Below are positions 10,022-18,892 of a stretch of DNA of 64,000 bases, piece after piece. The stretch is taken from contig CAKVGI010000006.1 in the NCBI GenBank assembly GCA_934747265.1, positions 17,753 through 81,752 on the forward strand. The letters are read 5' to 3'. The notes below the pieces were generated by a model, which did no database searches, had not been told where the DNA came from, and saw nothing but the letters and a program-made list of their open reading frames with translations. Source of the stretch: an uncultured Rickettsiales bacterium (GTDB lineage: Bacteria > Pseudomonadota > Alphaproteobacteria > Rickettsiales > UBA1997). The translations under genes were made by a program, and so were the position numbers. Numbering within the stretch: the stretch's first letter is position 1; every line of letters starts with the position of its first letter.

Positions 10022-10050
10022 TTGATTTTTTAATAAATATGTTATATAAT
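10022..10050 (+). promoter_or_regulatory. Sigma70-type promoter for the 10078 gene
   Basis: TTGATT (10022-10027) and a perfect TATAAT (10045-10050) are separated by 17 bases. They lie 28 bases before the ATG of the coiled-coil protein gene. Confidence 0.6.
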
Positions 10051-10077
10051 TAATATAGATTAATAATTGTTTTAGGT

Positions 10078-10725
10078 ATGGAAGAAAATAATAAAAAAGA
10101 AAATAAGTTTAAAACAGCAATGGTTAAATTTGGTAAAGGTTTATCTTGGTCCTTCGATAAAATAGCAAAAGCAACTAATAAGTTTGCTGAAATGAATGAT
10201 AATTTTGCAAAAAATAAAAAAGCTGATATTAATGAAGAAATAAATATAAAAGAAAATATAAAAGAAAAGGAAAAGGCGTTAAAAGAAAGAGAGGAAAAGA
10301 TTAAAGTTTTAGAAGAAAATAATTCCGATAATCCAAAGGATAAAAAAGATATAGAAAATGAAAAAATTAAAATAAGTAGTGAAAAAATGGCTACAAATAC
10401 AGCAATAGTTTTAAATGGTCTTTTATGGGCTGGTTCTACTTTATTAAAACACACAAGTAAATTAGTAAGCGCAACATCAGAGCTTGCAAAAAAAGGATTA
10501 GAAAAAGGAATAGAAAAAACTGAAAAAAAACAAAGCGAACATCAAAAACCAGAAAATTTAGAAACATTAAGCGATATATCGACCAATGATGAATCACTAG
10601 ATAATAAAAAACAAAATAATAAGCAAAAGGCAACATTACATAATTTATCATCAATAACAACACCAGATGATACAACGCCTATTGTTGCAAGAAAAACTGA
10701 ACAAGAACAAACAAATTCCAGATAA
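10078..10725 (+). CDS. Hypothetical lysine/glutamate-rich coiled-coil protein
   Basis: I do not recognise this 215-residue protein. It is highly charged, with a Lys/Glu coiled-coil segment at about 48-100 (KEKEKALKEREEKIK). A less charged stretch at about 103-140 (NTAIVLNGLLWAGSTLL) could be a membrane-associated helix. A Gln/Asn/Thr-rich tail follows. No signal peptide is seen. It is preceded by a good promoter and a Shine-Dalgarno-like TTAGGT, and it is a stand-alone gene between recN and a DUF378 gene. Function unknown; lineage-specific proteins of this kind are common in intracellular bacteria. Confidence 0.75.
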   Translation: MEENNKKENKFKTAMVKFGKGLSWSFDKIAKATNKFAEMNDNFAKNKKADINEEINIKENIKEKEKALKEREEKIKVLEENNSDNPKDKKDIENEKIKISSEKMATNTAIVLNGLLWAGSTLLKHTSKLVSATSELAKKGLEKGIEKTEKKQSEHQKPENLETLSDISTNDESLDNKKQNNKQKATLHNLSSITTPDDTTPIVARKTEQEQTNSR

Positions 10726-10911
10726 ATATATTGTTTATTAGCTTATATATTTGTATTTATTTTATATTATATTTGTTTATTGGATTTGTCAATTTAATTT
10801 CCAGTCAGTTATATATTTTTTTTACACTTTCCAATAACAGAAGATTGTAAGAGTTTACAGGAATGATAAAAAGAAATGTTCTTTAAAAAACAGTAATACT
10901 CAAAATAACTC

Positions 10912-10940
10912 TTGACAGATTAAAAAACATTTATTACTAT
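10912..10940 (+). promoter_or_regulatory. Strong sigma70-type promoter for the DUF378 gene
   Basis: A perfect TTGACA (10912-10917) is followed after 17 bases by TACTAT (10935-10940). TATACT at 10938-10943 is an alternative -10 with wider spacing. It lies 44 bases before the chosen ATG. Confidence 0.6.
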
Positions 10941-10983
10941 ACTTTTGGTGGTATTTATTATAAATAATATAATGGTAGTTGTT

Positions 10984-11175
10984 ATGTCAAAAAATACAAT
11001 ATATGCTATTGCTATGATTTTACTCATTATTGGTGGTTTAAATTGGGGACTTATTGGTTTATTGAATTTCAACTTAGTATCATTCTGTTTTGGTGCTACA
11101 ATATTTTCAAAAATTATTTATATTTTAGTTGGCGCTTCCGCTATTTTGGTTGCTATAACAAAATTTAAAAAATAG
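10984..11175 (+). CDS. DUF378 (YuzA-like) small membrane protein
   Basis: Small inner-membrane protein of 63 residues with two transmembrane helices (about 5-27 and 37-56). The motif IGGLNWGLIGLLNFN is the hallmark of the DUF378 family, whose function is unknown. ATG at 10984 gives the family-typical N terminus (MSKNTIYAIAM). Upstream in-frame ATG (10972) and TTG (10945) codons are possible but lie close to or inside the promoter. Single gene with its own promoter. Confidence 0.85.
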   Translation: MSKNTIYAIAMILLIIGGLNWGLIGLLNFNLVSFCFGATIFSKIIYILVGASAILVAITKFKK

Positions 11176-11262
11176 TATAAATATTAATTTTATTGTTTAT
11201 TTGCTTGATTTTTTATTTTTAAATTCAATAATGATATTGTTTTATTAATAAAAAATTTTGCA

Positions 11263-12762
11263 ATGGAAAATATAGTTGATTATACAAAAGTTTCTAGCAC
11301 GGCAGACGAACAAAAACTTAATAAATTAAAAGCATTAATGGATGCTGGTATTGAGCCATATCCACATAATTATAAGAAAGATATAAATTCAAAAAAACTA
11401 AAAGAAACTTATGATTATTTGCAAGCTGGCGAAAAGTTAGAAGATAAAGTATATAAAATAGCTGGCAGATTAATGCTTAGAAGAGATATGGGTAAAGCCA
11501 TGTTTCTCGATGTTTATGATGAAGATGGAAAAATACAAATTTATTTATCCAAACCAGAATTAAGTGAAACTGATCAAAAATTATTACCATTGCTTGATAT
11601 TGGTGATTTTATAGGTATTGAAGGATATGTTTTTAGAACTCATAAAGGCGAATTAAGTCTACATTGCAAAAGCGTAAAATTATTATCAAAATCAATAGCA
11701 AATTTACCAGAAAAATTTCATGGATTGACTGATACAGAGTTAAAATATAGGCAAAGATTCATTGATTTGGCTATGGATTTAGAAACTCGGGAAAATTTTA
11801 AAAAGAGAAGTTTAATTATTTCAACTATTAGGCAATTTTTGGATGAAAAAGGATTTTTAGAAGTTGAAACGCCTATTCTACAACCAATTTATGGTGGCGC
11901 AAGCGCTGAACCATTTACAACTCATCATAATGCATTAGATATGACATTATATTTAAGAATAAGTGTTGAAACGTATTTAAAAAGACTTATTGTTGGCGGT
12001 TATGAAAAAGTTTATGAAATTGGCAGAAATTTCAGAAATGAAGGTATAGATACAACTCACAATCCAGAGTTTACAATGATTGAGTGGTATGAAGCTTACA
12101 GCGATTACAATGATCAGATGAAAAATATAGAAGAACTACTTGAAACAATTGTAAAGAAAGTAAATAATGGATCAACAGTAATTAAATACAAAGATATGGA
12201 GGTTGATTTTAAGGCTCCATTTAAAAGATTAAGCGTTTATGACGGTTTGAGAGAGTATGCAAAAATAGATCCAGAAATAATAACCAAAAACGATTTAATT
12301 AAAGAAATACGAAAATATGGAGAAGAAATAGAAGAAAAGAAAAGCAAGGGTGAATTATTACTGCAATTATTTGAAATAACATGCGAACAGCATTTAATTC
12401 AACCAACATTTGTAATAGACTATCCATTAGAATCTTCACCTCTAACAAAAACACACAGAAAAAATAGTGAATTGGTAGAAAGATTTGAATTATTTGCTGG
12501 ATGTGTTGAGCTTGCAAATTCTTATTCTGAATTAAATGATCCAATAGATCAATATAATAGATTAAAAAAACAAGAGGAAAATAGAGGATTTGATGCAGAA
12601 GCAATGCCTATGGATGAAAATTTTGTCCATGCATTAGAAATCGGTATGCCACCATTGGGAGGCGTTGGAATTGGTATTGATAGATTGGTAATGTTTATGA
12701 CATCAACACCAAATATTAAAGACGTATTATTTTTCCCAACTTTAAAAAAAATAAATAAATAA
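11263..12762 (+). CDS. lysS: Lysyl-tRNA synthetase, class II
   Basis: Class II synthetase of 499 residues that charges tRNA-Lys. An N-terminal OB-fold anticodon-binding domain (about 55-165) precedes the catalytic core. Motif 2 lies in VYEIGRNFRNEGID with HNPEFTMIEWYEAY. Motif 3 is GGVGIGIDRLVM near the C terminus. GGASAEPFTTHHNAL is also typical. Rickettsia and many other alphaproteobacteria use the unrelated class I LysRS, so the class is informative here. A small hairpin follows the stop, and tRNA-Lys lies 270 bases downstream on the other strand. Confidence 0.97.
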   Translation: MENIVDYTKVSSTADEQKLNKLKALMDAGIEPYPHNYKKDINSKKLKETYDYLQAGEKLEDKVYKIAGRLMLRRDMGKAMFLDVYDEDGKIQIYLSKPELSETDQKLLPLLDIGDFIGIEGYVFRTHKGELSLHCKSVKLLSKSIANLPEKFHGLTDTELKYRQRFIDLAMDLETRENFKKRSLIISTIRQFLDEKGFLEVETPILQPIYGGASAEPFTTHHNALDMTLYLRISVETYLKRLIVGGYEKVYEIGRNFRNEGIDTTHNPEFTMIEWYEAYSDYNDQMKNIEELLETIVKKVNNGSTVIKYKDMEVDFKAPFKRLSVYDGLREYAKIDPEIITKNDLIKEIRKYGEEIEEKKSKGELLLQLFEITCEQHLIQPTFVIDYPLESSPLTKTHRKNSELVERFELFAGCVELANSYSELNDPIDQYNRLKKQEENRGFDAEAMPMDENFVHALEIGMPPLGGVGIGIDRLVMFMTSTPNIKDVLFFPTLKKINK

Positions 12763-12790
12763 TGATTGGGCGTAAAGCCCTTTCATTTTA
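12761..12790 (+). terminator. Likely intrinsic terminator after lysS
   Basis: AATGA, a TT mismatch and GGGC pair across the loop GTAAA with GCCC, TT and TCATT, followed by a T-rich stretch. The GC stem is only 4 pairs, so strength is moderate. Confidence 0.5.
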
Positions 12791-13033
12791 TTCATTAACT
12801 ATTTTATTTATATTATACAATTTATTTTTATAATGGAAAAATCTAAAAATAGTATTTATAATACAAAAAACATTAGTATTAAAATTCTTACTTTATTTTA
12901 TATATTATATTTATATTAAAGATTACAATGTATTAAATGCCAAAATAACAACACAATATTTTCAATAATATAATTTAATGACATAATAAACAGATAGACA
13001 CCACTCAATAAAAAATAAAGATTTCTAAGACAC

Positions 13034-13109
13034 TGGTGAGTCCGGCGGGAATCGAACCCGCGACAACATGATTAAAAGTCATGTGCTCTACCTACTGAGC
13101 TACGAACTC
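13034..13109 (-). tRNA. tRNA-Lys (anticodon TTT)
   Basis: A 76-base cloverleaf on the minus strand with CCA encoded. The acceptor stem GAGTTCG pairs with CGGACTC (one G-T pair). The D arm is GCTCAGTAGGTAGAGC. The anticodon loop CTTTTAA carries TTT, and the T arm is GCGGGTTCGATTCCCGC. It sits between lysS and the first composite repeat element. Confidence 0.97.
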
Positions 13110-13817
13110 AAAAAGAATATACATCTTCAATCAAACAATACAGATATCAGATTGCATATTTAAAATGATAAGTACTAATTATTTTAAAGTCAAGATTTTT
13201 ATTTACAAAAAACAAAAATTTTTATAAATAATACTGCCTATTATATATTTTTCTAAATTAAATCAAAAAAATATTTATTGTCAAATCTCTTTTATTTTTT
13301 CTGTTTGGTTTGTTTTCCCGTTGTCTTTATTGTAAATCCTAATCAACTCTTTTTAAATAATAATAAAATTAAAAATATATCCTCTTTGTTCATTTTAATA
13401 AGAGAGAGTTAATGAAGTCATTACTTCTCTCTATCACTCCTTATAGAAGAGTTGATGCTAAATAACCTCTCTCCTACCACATTGTAAAGAGAAAATCAGT
13501 CGTAGAACACCATCTTCTTGCCCCACTTTGTAATGGGTCGGTCGTAGAACATCTTTTCTTTCGTCCCCCTTTGTAAAGGGGAAGCTGGCGAAGTCAATAC
13601 CTACCCCGCCCCCTTCGTAAGGTGGGAGTCAGTCGTAGAGCGCTTCTCATCTGCCCTCCTTTGTAAGGTGGAGCTGATGTAGTCAATGTATCCCCTCCCT
13701 GCCCTCCTTCGTAAGGGGGGGCTGATGTAGTCAATGTATCCCCTCCCTGCCCTCCTTCGTAAGGGGGGAGCTGATGTAGTCAATGTATCCCCTCCCCGCC
13801 CCCCTGATAAGGGGGGA

Positions 13818-13834
13818 GTCAGTCGTAGACTGAC
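13818..13834. repeat. Perfect hairpin at the core edge of array B, copy 1
   Basis: GTCAGTC and GACTGAC form a perfect 7-base inverted repeat around GTA. The same sequence recurs in reverse complement at 22517-22533 in copy 3. Confidence 0.8.
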
Positions 13835-13855
13835 AGGGGGGTTGATAACATTCAT

Positions 13856-13876
13856 TTTGTTTTATAATAAAACAAA
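13856..13876. repeat. Core palindrome of the composite element, copy 1
   Basis: TTTGTTTTAT and ATAAAACAAA form a perfect inverted repeat around a single A. Pairing can extend outward to ATTCA and TGAAT with one bulge. Equivalent palindromes occur at 19971-20007 and 22479-22501. Confidence 0.8.
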
Positions 13877-14542
13877 TGAATAATTGAAAATTAAAAATGA
13901 AAATTAAAAATGAAAATTGAAAATGAATATAAAGTTTGGAATCTTAAATTAAGAATTAAGAATTAAGAATAATAAAGTATATTACATATTAAACAATGTT
14001 ATTTATTTTATTTATAATATAAATAATAATTGTAATTTAATGTAATCAGATAATTTAAACCCCCCTTACCCCCCTTATCAGGGGGGGGGATGAGAGGAGA
14101 AACTTTAAGAGCTATAATTTATGAAAGCCCCCTTACCCCCCTTATCAGGGGGGATGAGAGGACTTTATCAGGGGGGGATGGAGGGTATCCTTATCAAGGG
14201 TGATAGAATTGCACCCCTTAACAGAGGCATCCTTATCAGGAGGTGGGAGGAATATCTCTTATCAGGGAGGACAGAGAGTATCCTTATCATGGTAGGGGTC
14301 TTAGAGAAACTTAGCATAGGGGAAATATAGAGACACCCCTTATCATGGTGGATGAAGGAGTACACATTAGCATAAAATGATGTAGGGTATCACCAAGCAT
14401 AGATTAGAACAAGATATTATCAATAACTTATTTATAAAAATGTAAGCACATTAAAGGCTAACAATACCAAATAAAATTATAAATATTTATTGATTTTAAA
14501 GTAGGATTTTTTATTATTATATAAACTTTGAAAAATAATATT

Positions 14543-16927
14543 ATGAAATTTAAAAACAGCAAACTTACTACTTTTTTAAGAACCAAAAATTATTTATTTG
14601 GAATATTTTGGATACTGGTTTCAATTACTATTTTTGTTTCTGTATTTTCATATAGTGAAAACGATCCATCTTTCAATAATATTTCAACGCATAAAGAAAT
14701 ACATAATTATCTAGGCGTATTTGGTTCGTATTTTGCCGATCTACTAGTTCAATTAATTGGTATGGTATCTGTATTGATTGGATTAGTATTTTTTATTTTG
14801 GGAATTAAAATTATTTTAAACAAAATAATATATAATAAATTACAAAAATTTTTGTCATTTTTTGGCATCTTAATATCGTCATCAATTATTTTTGATAATT
14901 TGCTTGCTTGTAAATATTGTGAATTTGGTAAGTGTGGTGGTATTTTGGGAAAGTTTTTCTCTGAATCTGTATATTATGATGCTCCACAGTATTCCATAAT
15001 AACTCTATGTTTAATAATTTTTCTTATATCTTTATCATATTTTATAGATATTAGAAAAAATTGGTGGTTGGTTAAAACGGCAAAAATATACAGATTATGC
15101 AAAAGTATTATAAAATTTATTTTAAATGGCATTAAATTTTTCTTTAAATTATTCACTACTAAATCTTTCAGACTTTCGTTAAGAAATATATTTACAAAAA
15201 ATAAAGGTGAATATGTTTTAGTTGAAGAGGAAGATGAAGAAGATAAGGAAACAATTGGAGAAGATAGCACTTCAAACGATATTTTACCACAAAAAGAAGA
15301 AAAAAAATTATTTAGTCTTTTTATTAAAAATGAAAATAAAAAGGAAGAAAAGAAAAAAAATAAAGAAAATATAGAGAAAATCAAAACAAAAACAGAAAAA
15401 CAAGATAAATACATATTACCAAATATTTCCTTGTTAAATAAAAATAACAATAAAAACAAAATTTCTATTTCAAGAGATGAATTATTGGAACAATCAAAAA
15501 AATTAATTAGCGTATTAAAAGATTTTGGTGTGAAGGGTGAAATGATTAGTGTAAAAGCTGGTCCAATTATCACTTTGCATGAGTTTGAGCCATCAGCAGG
15601 AACAAAATCTTCAAGAGTAATCGGGCTTGCCGATGATATAGCTAGATCAATGAGTGCTACATCTGCTAGAATTTCAGTTATACCAGGAAAAAATGCTATG
15701 GGTGTTGAATTACCTAATAAACAAAGAGAAACAATTTTTATAAGAGATTTATTGGAGTCAAATGAGTATAGAAATAGCAAAGCACAATTACCAATAATTA
15801 TAGGTAGTGATATTGCTGGCGAGGCTGTAATTGCAGATTTAGCAAAAATGCCACATTTATTAGTAGCTGGTACAACTGGTTCTGGAAAATCTGTTGCTAT
15901 AAATACTATGATTACGTCTTTACTCTATAAAATGACACCCGATCAATGCAAATTCATAATGATTGATCCCAAAATGCTTGAATTGTCCGTTTATGAGGGA
16001 ATACCGCACCTCTTAACACCAGTTGTTACGGAACCTTTAAAAGCTATAACAGCCTTAAAGTGGGTATGCAGAGAAATGGAAGATAGATATAGAATTATGG
16101 CCAGTTTAGGTGTTAGAAATATTGCTGGTTATAACGAAAAGCTAAATAATGCAATTAAAAATGGAACAAAATTAACAAGAAGAGTGCAAGTTGGTTTTGA
16201 TAGTGAAACGGATGAACCAATTTATGAAGAGAAAGAAATTGAAGAAAAAGAAATGCCTTACATTGTTGTAATCGTTGATGAGATGGCGGATTTAATGATT
16301 ACAGCAGGAAAAGAAATTGAAGCTTCTATTCAAAGAATTGCACAAAAAGCTAGGGCGGCAGGTATTCATATAATTATGGCAACACAAAGACCATCGGTTG
16401 ATGTTATTACTGGTGTTATTAAAGCTAATTTCCCAACTCGTATGAGTTTTCAGGTTGTTTCAAAAATTGATAGTAGAACCATTTTAGGAGAACAAGGGGC
16501 TGAACAATTATTGGGTATGGGTGATATGCTATTTATGGCAGGCGGTGGAAAGATTATTAGAGCGCATGGTCCATTTGTCTCTGATGATGAAGTTGAAAAA
16601 ATCGTCAATTTTATTAAATCACAAGAATTTAAGCCAAATTATGTTGATGAAGTCCTTAAAAATGATGATGAATTTAGTAGCGATGATGTAAGTAGTGGTT
16701 CTAATAGTGGTTTAGATGAAATTGATGGCGAAAAAAATTTATACCAACAAGCATTAAATATAATCAAAAGAGATAGAAAATGTAGCATTAGCTATATTCA
16801 AAGACAATTAAGAATTGGATACAATAAAGCAGCAAATATTATTGAAGAAATGGAACGCGATGGAATTTTAAGTAGCCCTGGTAATACCGGAAAAAGAGAA
16901 ATTTTAATTAAAGATGATGGTAAATAA
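14543..16927 (+). CDS. ftsK: DNA translocase FtsK
   Basis: Septal DNA pump of 794 residues that moves the chromosome terminus through the division site and activates Xer recombination. The N-terminal part (about 1-170) has four membrane helices. A charged Lys/Glu-rich linker (about 220-300) is short. The RecA-like motor carries Walker A GTTGSGKS (about 443-450) and Walker B IVVIVDEMADLMI. The C-terminal gamma winged-helix (about 732-794) includes SISYIQRQLRIGYNKAA, which recognises KOPS. I use ATG 14543; the in-frame TTG at 14528 is an alternative start. It is transcribed alone, convergent with engB. Confidence 0.97.
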   Translation: MKFKNSKLTTFLRTKNYLFGIFWILVSITIFVSVFSYSENDPSFNNISTHKEIHNYLGVFGSYFADLLVQLIGMVSVLIGLVFFILGIKIILNKIIYNKLQKFLSFFGILISSSIIFDNLLACKYCEFGKCGGILGKFFSESVYYDAPQYSIITLCLIIFLISLSYFIDIRKNWWLVKTAKIYRLCKSIIKFILNGIKFFFKLFTTKSFRLSLRNIFTKNKGEYVLVEEEDEEDKETIGEDSTSNDILPQKEEKKLFSLFIKNENKKEEKKKNKENIEKIKTKTEKQDKYILPNISLLNKNNNKNKISISRDELLEQSKKLISVLKDFGVKGEMISVKAGPIITLHEFEPSAGTKSSRVIGLADDIARSMSATSARISVIPGKNAMGVELPNKQRETIFIRDLLESNEYRNSKAQLPIIIGSDIAGEAVIADLAKMPHLLVAGTTGSGKSVAINTMITSLLYKMTPDQCKFIMIDPKMLELSVYEGIPHLLTPVVTEPLKAITALKWVCREMEDRYRIMASLGVRNIAGYNEKLNNAIKNGTKLTRRVQVGFDSETDEPIYEEKEIEEKEMPYIVVIVDEMADLMITAGKEIEASIQRIAQKARAAGIHIIMATQRPSVDVITGVIKANFPTRMSFQVVSKIDSRTILGEQGAEQLLGMGDMLFMAGGGKIIRAHGPFVSDDEVEKIVNFIKSQEFKPNYVDEVLKNDDEFSSDDVSSGSNSGLDEIDGEKNLYQQALNIIKRDRKCSISYIQRQLRIGYNKAANIIEEMERDGILSSPGNTGKREILIKDDGK

Positions 16928-16972
16928 GAATATATTCACTGCCCTACTCTATTAAAAAATCCATAAATTTTT

Positions 16973-17001
16973 AAACCATATCTACTCTTTTAATATGGTT
17001 T
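16973..17001. terminator. Inverted repeat at the ftsK/engB convergence
   Basis: AAACCATAT (16973-16981) pairs with ATATGGTTT (16993-17001). It overlaps the engB stop codon. The flanks are T-rich on the minus strand, so it could end engB transcription. Confidence 0.35.
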
Positions 17002-17604
17002 TACAATGTCAAATATTGTCTCTCTAATTTGACTTATACCCAAATTCTCCTTACTACTTGCAAATAATACTTCATTAAACAAAGCTGGATGTTTTTTAAA
17101 AGTGTCATTCATATTTTCAACTTTAACTTGTAGTTCAGTTGGTTTAATTTCGTCTATCTTTGTTAAAATAATTTGATACAATATTCCGCGACTATCCAAA
17201 ATATTCATCATTTCCTCATCGTTTTCTTTAAGACCATGTCTACTATCTATTAGCAAAAAAACCCTTTCTAAATTTCTCCGACTTAATAAATAATTAAAAA
17301 TTAAATTATTCCAATTTTCAACTTCATTTCTACTAGCTTTTGCATATCCATATCCAGGCATATCAACTATTGTCAATTTGTCTTTTATTTGAAAAAAATT
17401 TAATTGTTTTGTTCTGCCAGGCGTTTTTGAAACTATCGCTATTTTAGAATTTGTAATTGCATTTATTAGACTAGATTTTCCAACATTTGACCTTCCTATA
17501 AAAGCAATTTCTTTTATATTATTTATTGGTAAATCTTTTTCTGATATCGCACCAGCTTTAAAAACTGGCGGATTTTTTATAAAAAATTCATCAATTTTAT
17601 TCAT
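16990..17604 (-). CDS. engB: Ribosome biogenesis GTPase EngB (YihA/YsxC)
   Basis: GTP-binding protein of 204 residues needed for 50S assembly and, in several bacteria, cell division. The G motifs are in order: G1 GRSNVGKSS (37-45), G2 in PGRTKQLNFF, G3 DMPGYGYA (about 81-88), G4 TKID and G5 in FASSKENLG. Length is normal. It begins 1 base after the stop of the HemY-like gene, so it is the last gene of a three-gene minus-strand operon. Confidence 0.96.
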   Translation of the reverse strand: MNKIDEFFIKNPPVFKAGAISEKDLPINNIKEIAFIGRSNVGKSSLINAITNSKIAIVSKTPGRTKQLNFFQIKDKLTIVDMPGYGYAKASRNEVENWNNLIFNYLLSRRNLERVFLLIDSRHGLKENDEEMMNILDSRGILYQIILTKIDEIKPTELQVKVENMNDTFKKHPALFNEVLFASSKENLGISQIRETIFDIVKPY

Positions 17605-17605
17605 A

Positions 17606-18892
17606 TTATTCCTTCCATTTTAGAGAATCTAGACTTCCACAATTATTACATTCTGGTTGCCATTTTATATATTCCCTATTACAAATACTACACTTCCAGC
17701 AAGAATCTTTTAGTTTTAAAAGTTTTTGTTTGATATTACTAATGATAGCGGAACTACCGCCATCTTCCTGTTCTATTTGAAGTATAAATTCATACAATGT
17801 CTTCGTTTCATTTATTTCGCCAGCTAATTTTGCATATTTTCTAGCTTTTGAATATATTTTTTCTTTCAAATAACCCATTGCCATAAATAAATTGCCCTCA
17901 AAACTTTTTGTATTTAAACTATATAAGATTTTATAAGGTTTAATTGAATCAGCTTCTTTTGTTGATAGCAATGAAAAATAAAGCGTTGCTAATTTTGGAT
18001 TAGGATTATTTTTCCAAGTTTTTTTAATTAAATCTATCGCCTTCAATCTTTTACCAAGAGTTATATAAGTTTCAATCAACAAAATAGTTGCTTGAATATA
18101 GTATGCATCAATCTTATAAGCTTTTCTCAATACTGTCTTTGCTTTAAAAAATTCTTGATTATCATAATAATATTTTCCCAATGCAGTGTACAAAAATAAT
18201 ACATGTTCTTTTGATTTTGTTTCTGTAATTAGTCCAATTTTTAAAGAAATATCTAGAATCTTATTTGCTTTTTCCCATTCTTTTTGCTTTGTATATGAAT
18301 ATAAAAGAGAATTTAAAGCATCGCTATTTGTTGGTTCCATTTTGATTATTTTTTCAGCATATTCTTGAATTTTTTCTAAATCATTATTATTTTTTGCTGA
18401 TTTAAGTTTTTCTGTCAACGTAATAAAATCAAGATTTATAGCTTTATTTTTTATTTCTTTAAATTTTTTTTCAGATTTATCAAAATCACCTTTCATATAA
18501 AAAATCTGAGATTCTAATAATTTTGACAAATTCGTTTCCTGAAATATTTTATTGGCTTTTTTTAGCCTAGAAAATGCTTCTTTCGTATTTTTTGTAGCTT
18601 TAAATATAAATCCTTCTGTTATTAAATTTATATATTCATTAAATTTCTGCTCACATTTAGCTTGTTTTTTCTTATATTTATTCAAATTTGGATAAAATAT
18701 AGTATTTAAAATATAAAAACAAAAATAGCACAATAAGATTATACTTGCTGTTAAAAATAATAAAAAGCCAATACTAGTGATTATTTCATAATCTGTTGTT
18801 TTTATAATCACTTCACTATCAAAACTTAATATTTTATCAATAGAAATTGATATAAATAATATAAATGCTATAAATAATATTTTCTTAATCAT
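17606..18892 (-). CDS. HemY-like TPR membrane protein with C-terminal zinc ribbon
   Basis: Protein of 428 residues. Two N-terminal membrane helices (about 1-22 and 38-62) are followed by TPR-like helical repeats (about 95-350). The C terminus has CWKCSICNREY and CNNCGSLDSLKW, two CxxC pairs forming a rubredoxin-like zinc ribbon. Two membrane helices, TPRs and location next to a mitofilin-like gene match the HemY-domain proteins of alphaproteobacteria, usually found downstream of hemD. The biochemical role of that family is not settled. Its ATG overlaps the upstream gene stop by 8 bases, so the two are translationally coupled. Confidence 0.75.
   Translation of the reverse strand: MIKKILFIAFILFISISIDKILSFDSEVIIKTTDYEIITSIGFLLFLTASIILLCYFCFYILNTIFYPNLNKYKKKQAKCEQKFNEYINLITEGFIFKATKNTKEAFSRLKKANKIFQETNLSKLLESQIFYMKGDFDKSEKKFKEIKNKAINLDFITLTEKLKSAKNNNDLEKIQEYAEKIIKMEPTNSDALNSLLYSYTKQKEWEKANKILDISLKIGLITETKSKEHVLFLYTALGKYYYDNQEFFKAKTVLRKAYKIDAYYIQATILLIETYITLGKRLKAIDLIKKTWKNNPNPKLATLYFSLLSTKEADSIKPYKILYSLNTKSFEGNLFMAMGYLKEKIYSKARKYAKLAGEINETKTLYEFILQIEQEDGGSSAIISNIKQKLLKLKDSCWKCSICNREYIKWQPECNNCGSLDSLKWKE

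Larger units (their letters stand above)
13380..14375. repeat. Composite GC-rich repeat element, copy 1 (B array, core, A array)
   Basis: The 1.4-kb spacer between tRNA-Lys and ftsK holds no credible gene. From 13380 to about 13850 there is array B, with units of about 45-55 bases built on TTCGTAAGGGGGG. These units alternate between two link sequences, CAGTCGTAGA and GCTGATGTAGTCAATG. From 13850 to 14065 there is an AT-rich core with a palindrome at 13856-13876 and short AAGAATTAAG-type tandem repeats. From 14066 to 14375 there is array A, with units on TTATCAGGGGGG. Units are crisp and GC-rich next to the core and degrade outward on both sides. Short open frames inside (such as 13601-13855) are products of the repeats. 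13110-13380 is AT-rich with nothing recognised. Confidence 0.85.

Noticed and set aside
10050..10454. Minus-strand ORF of 134 residues
   Set aside because: It is antisense to the coiled-coil gene, which has a promoter and a ribosome site on the plus strand.
13601..13855. Minus-strand ORF of 84 residues with PLRRRAGRGYIDYIS repeats
   Set aside because: It is generated by the array B tandem repeats. Similar frames appear on different strands in each copy and have no start context.
13380..14375. CRISPR array
   Set aside because: Regular repeats are present, but the intervening sequences are themselves repeated in two classes, unit lengths vary, and no cas genes are in the window.
14974..15780. 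Minus-strand ORF of 268 residues inside ftsK
   Set aside because: It is an antisense shadow of the ftsK linker and motor; the plus strand encodes clear FtsK motifs.
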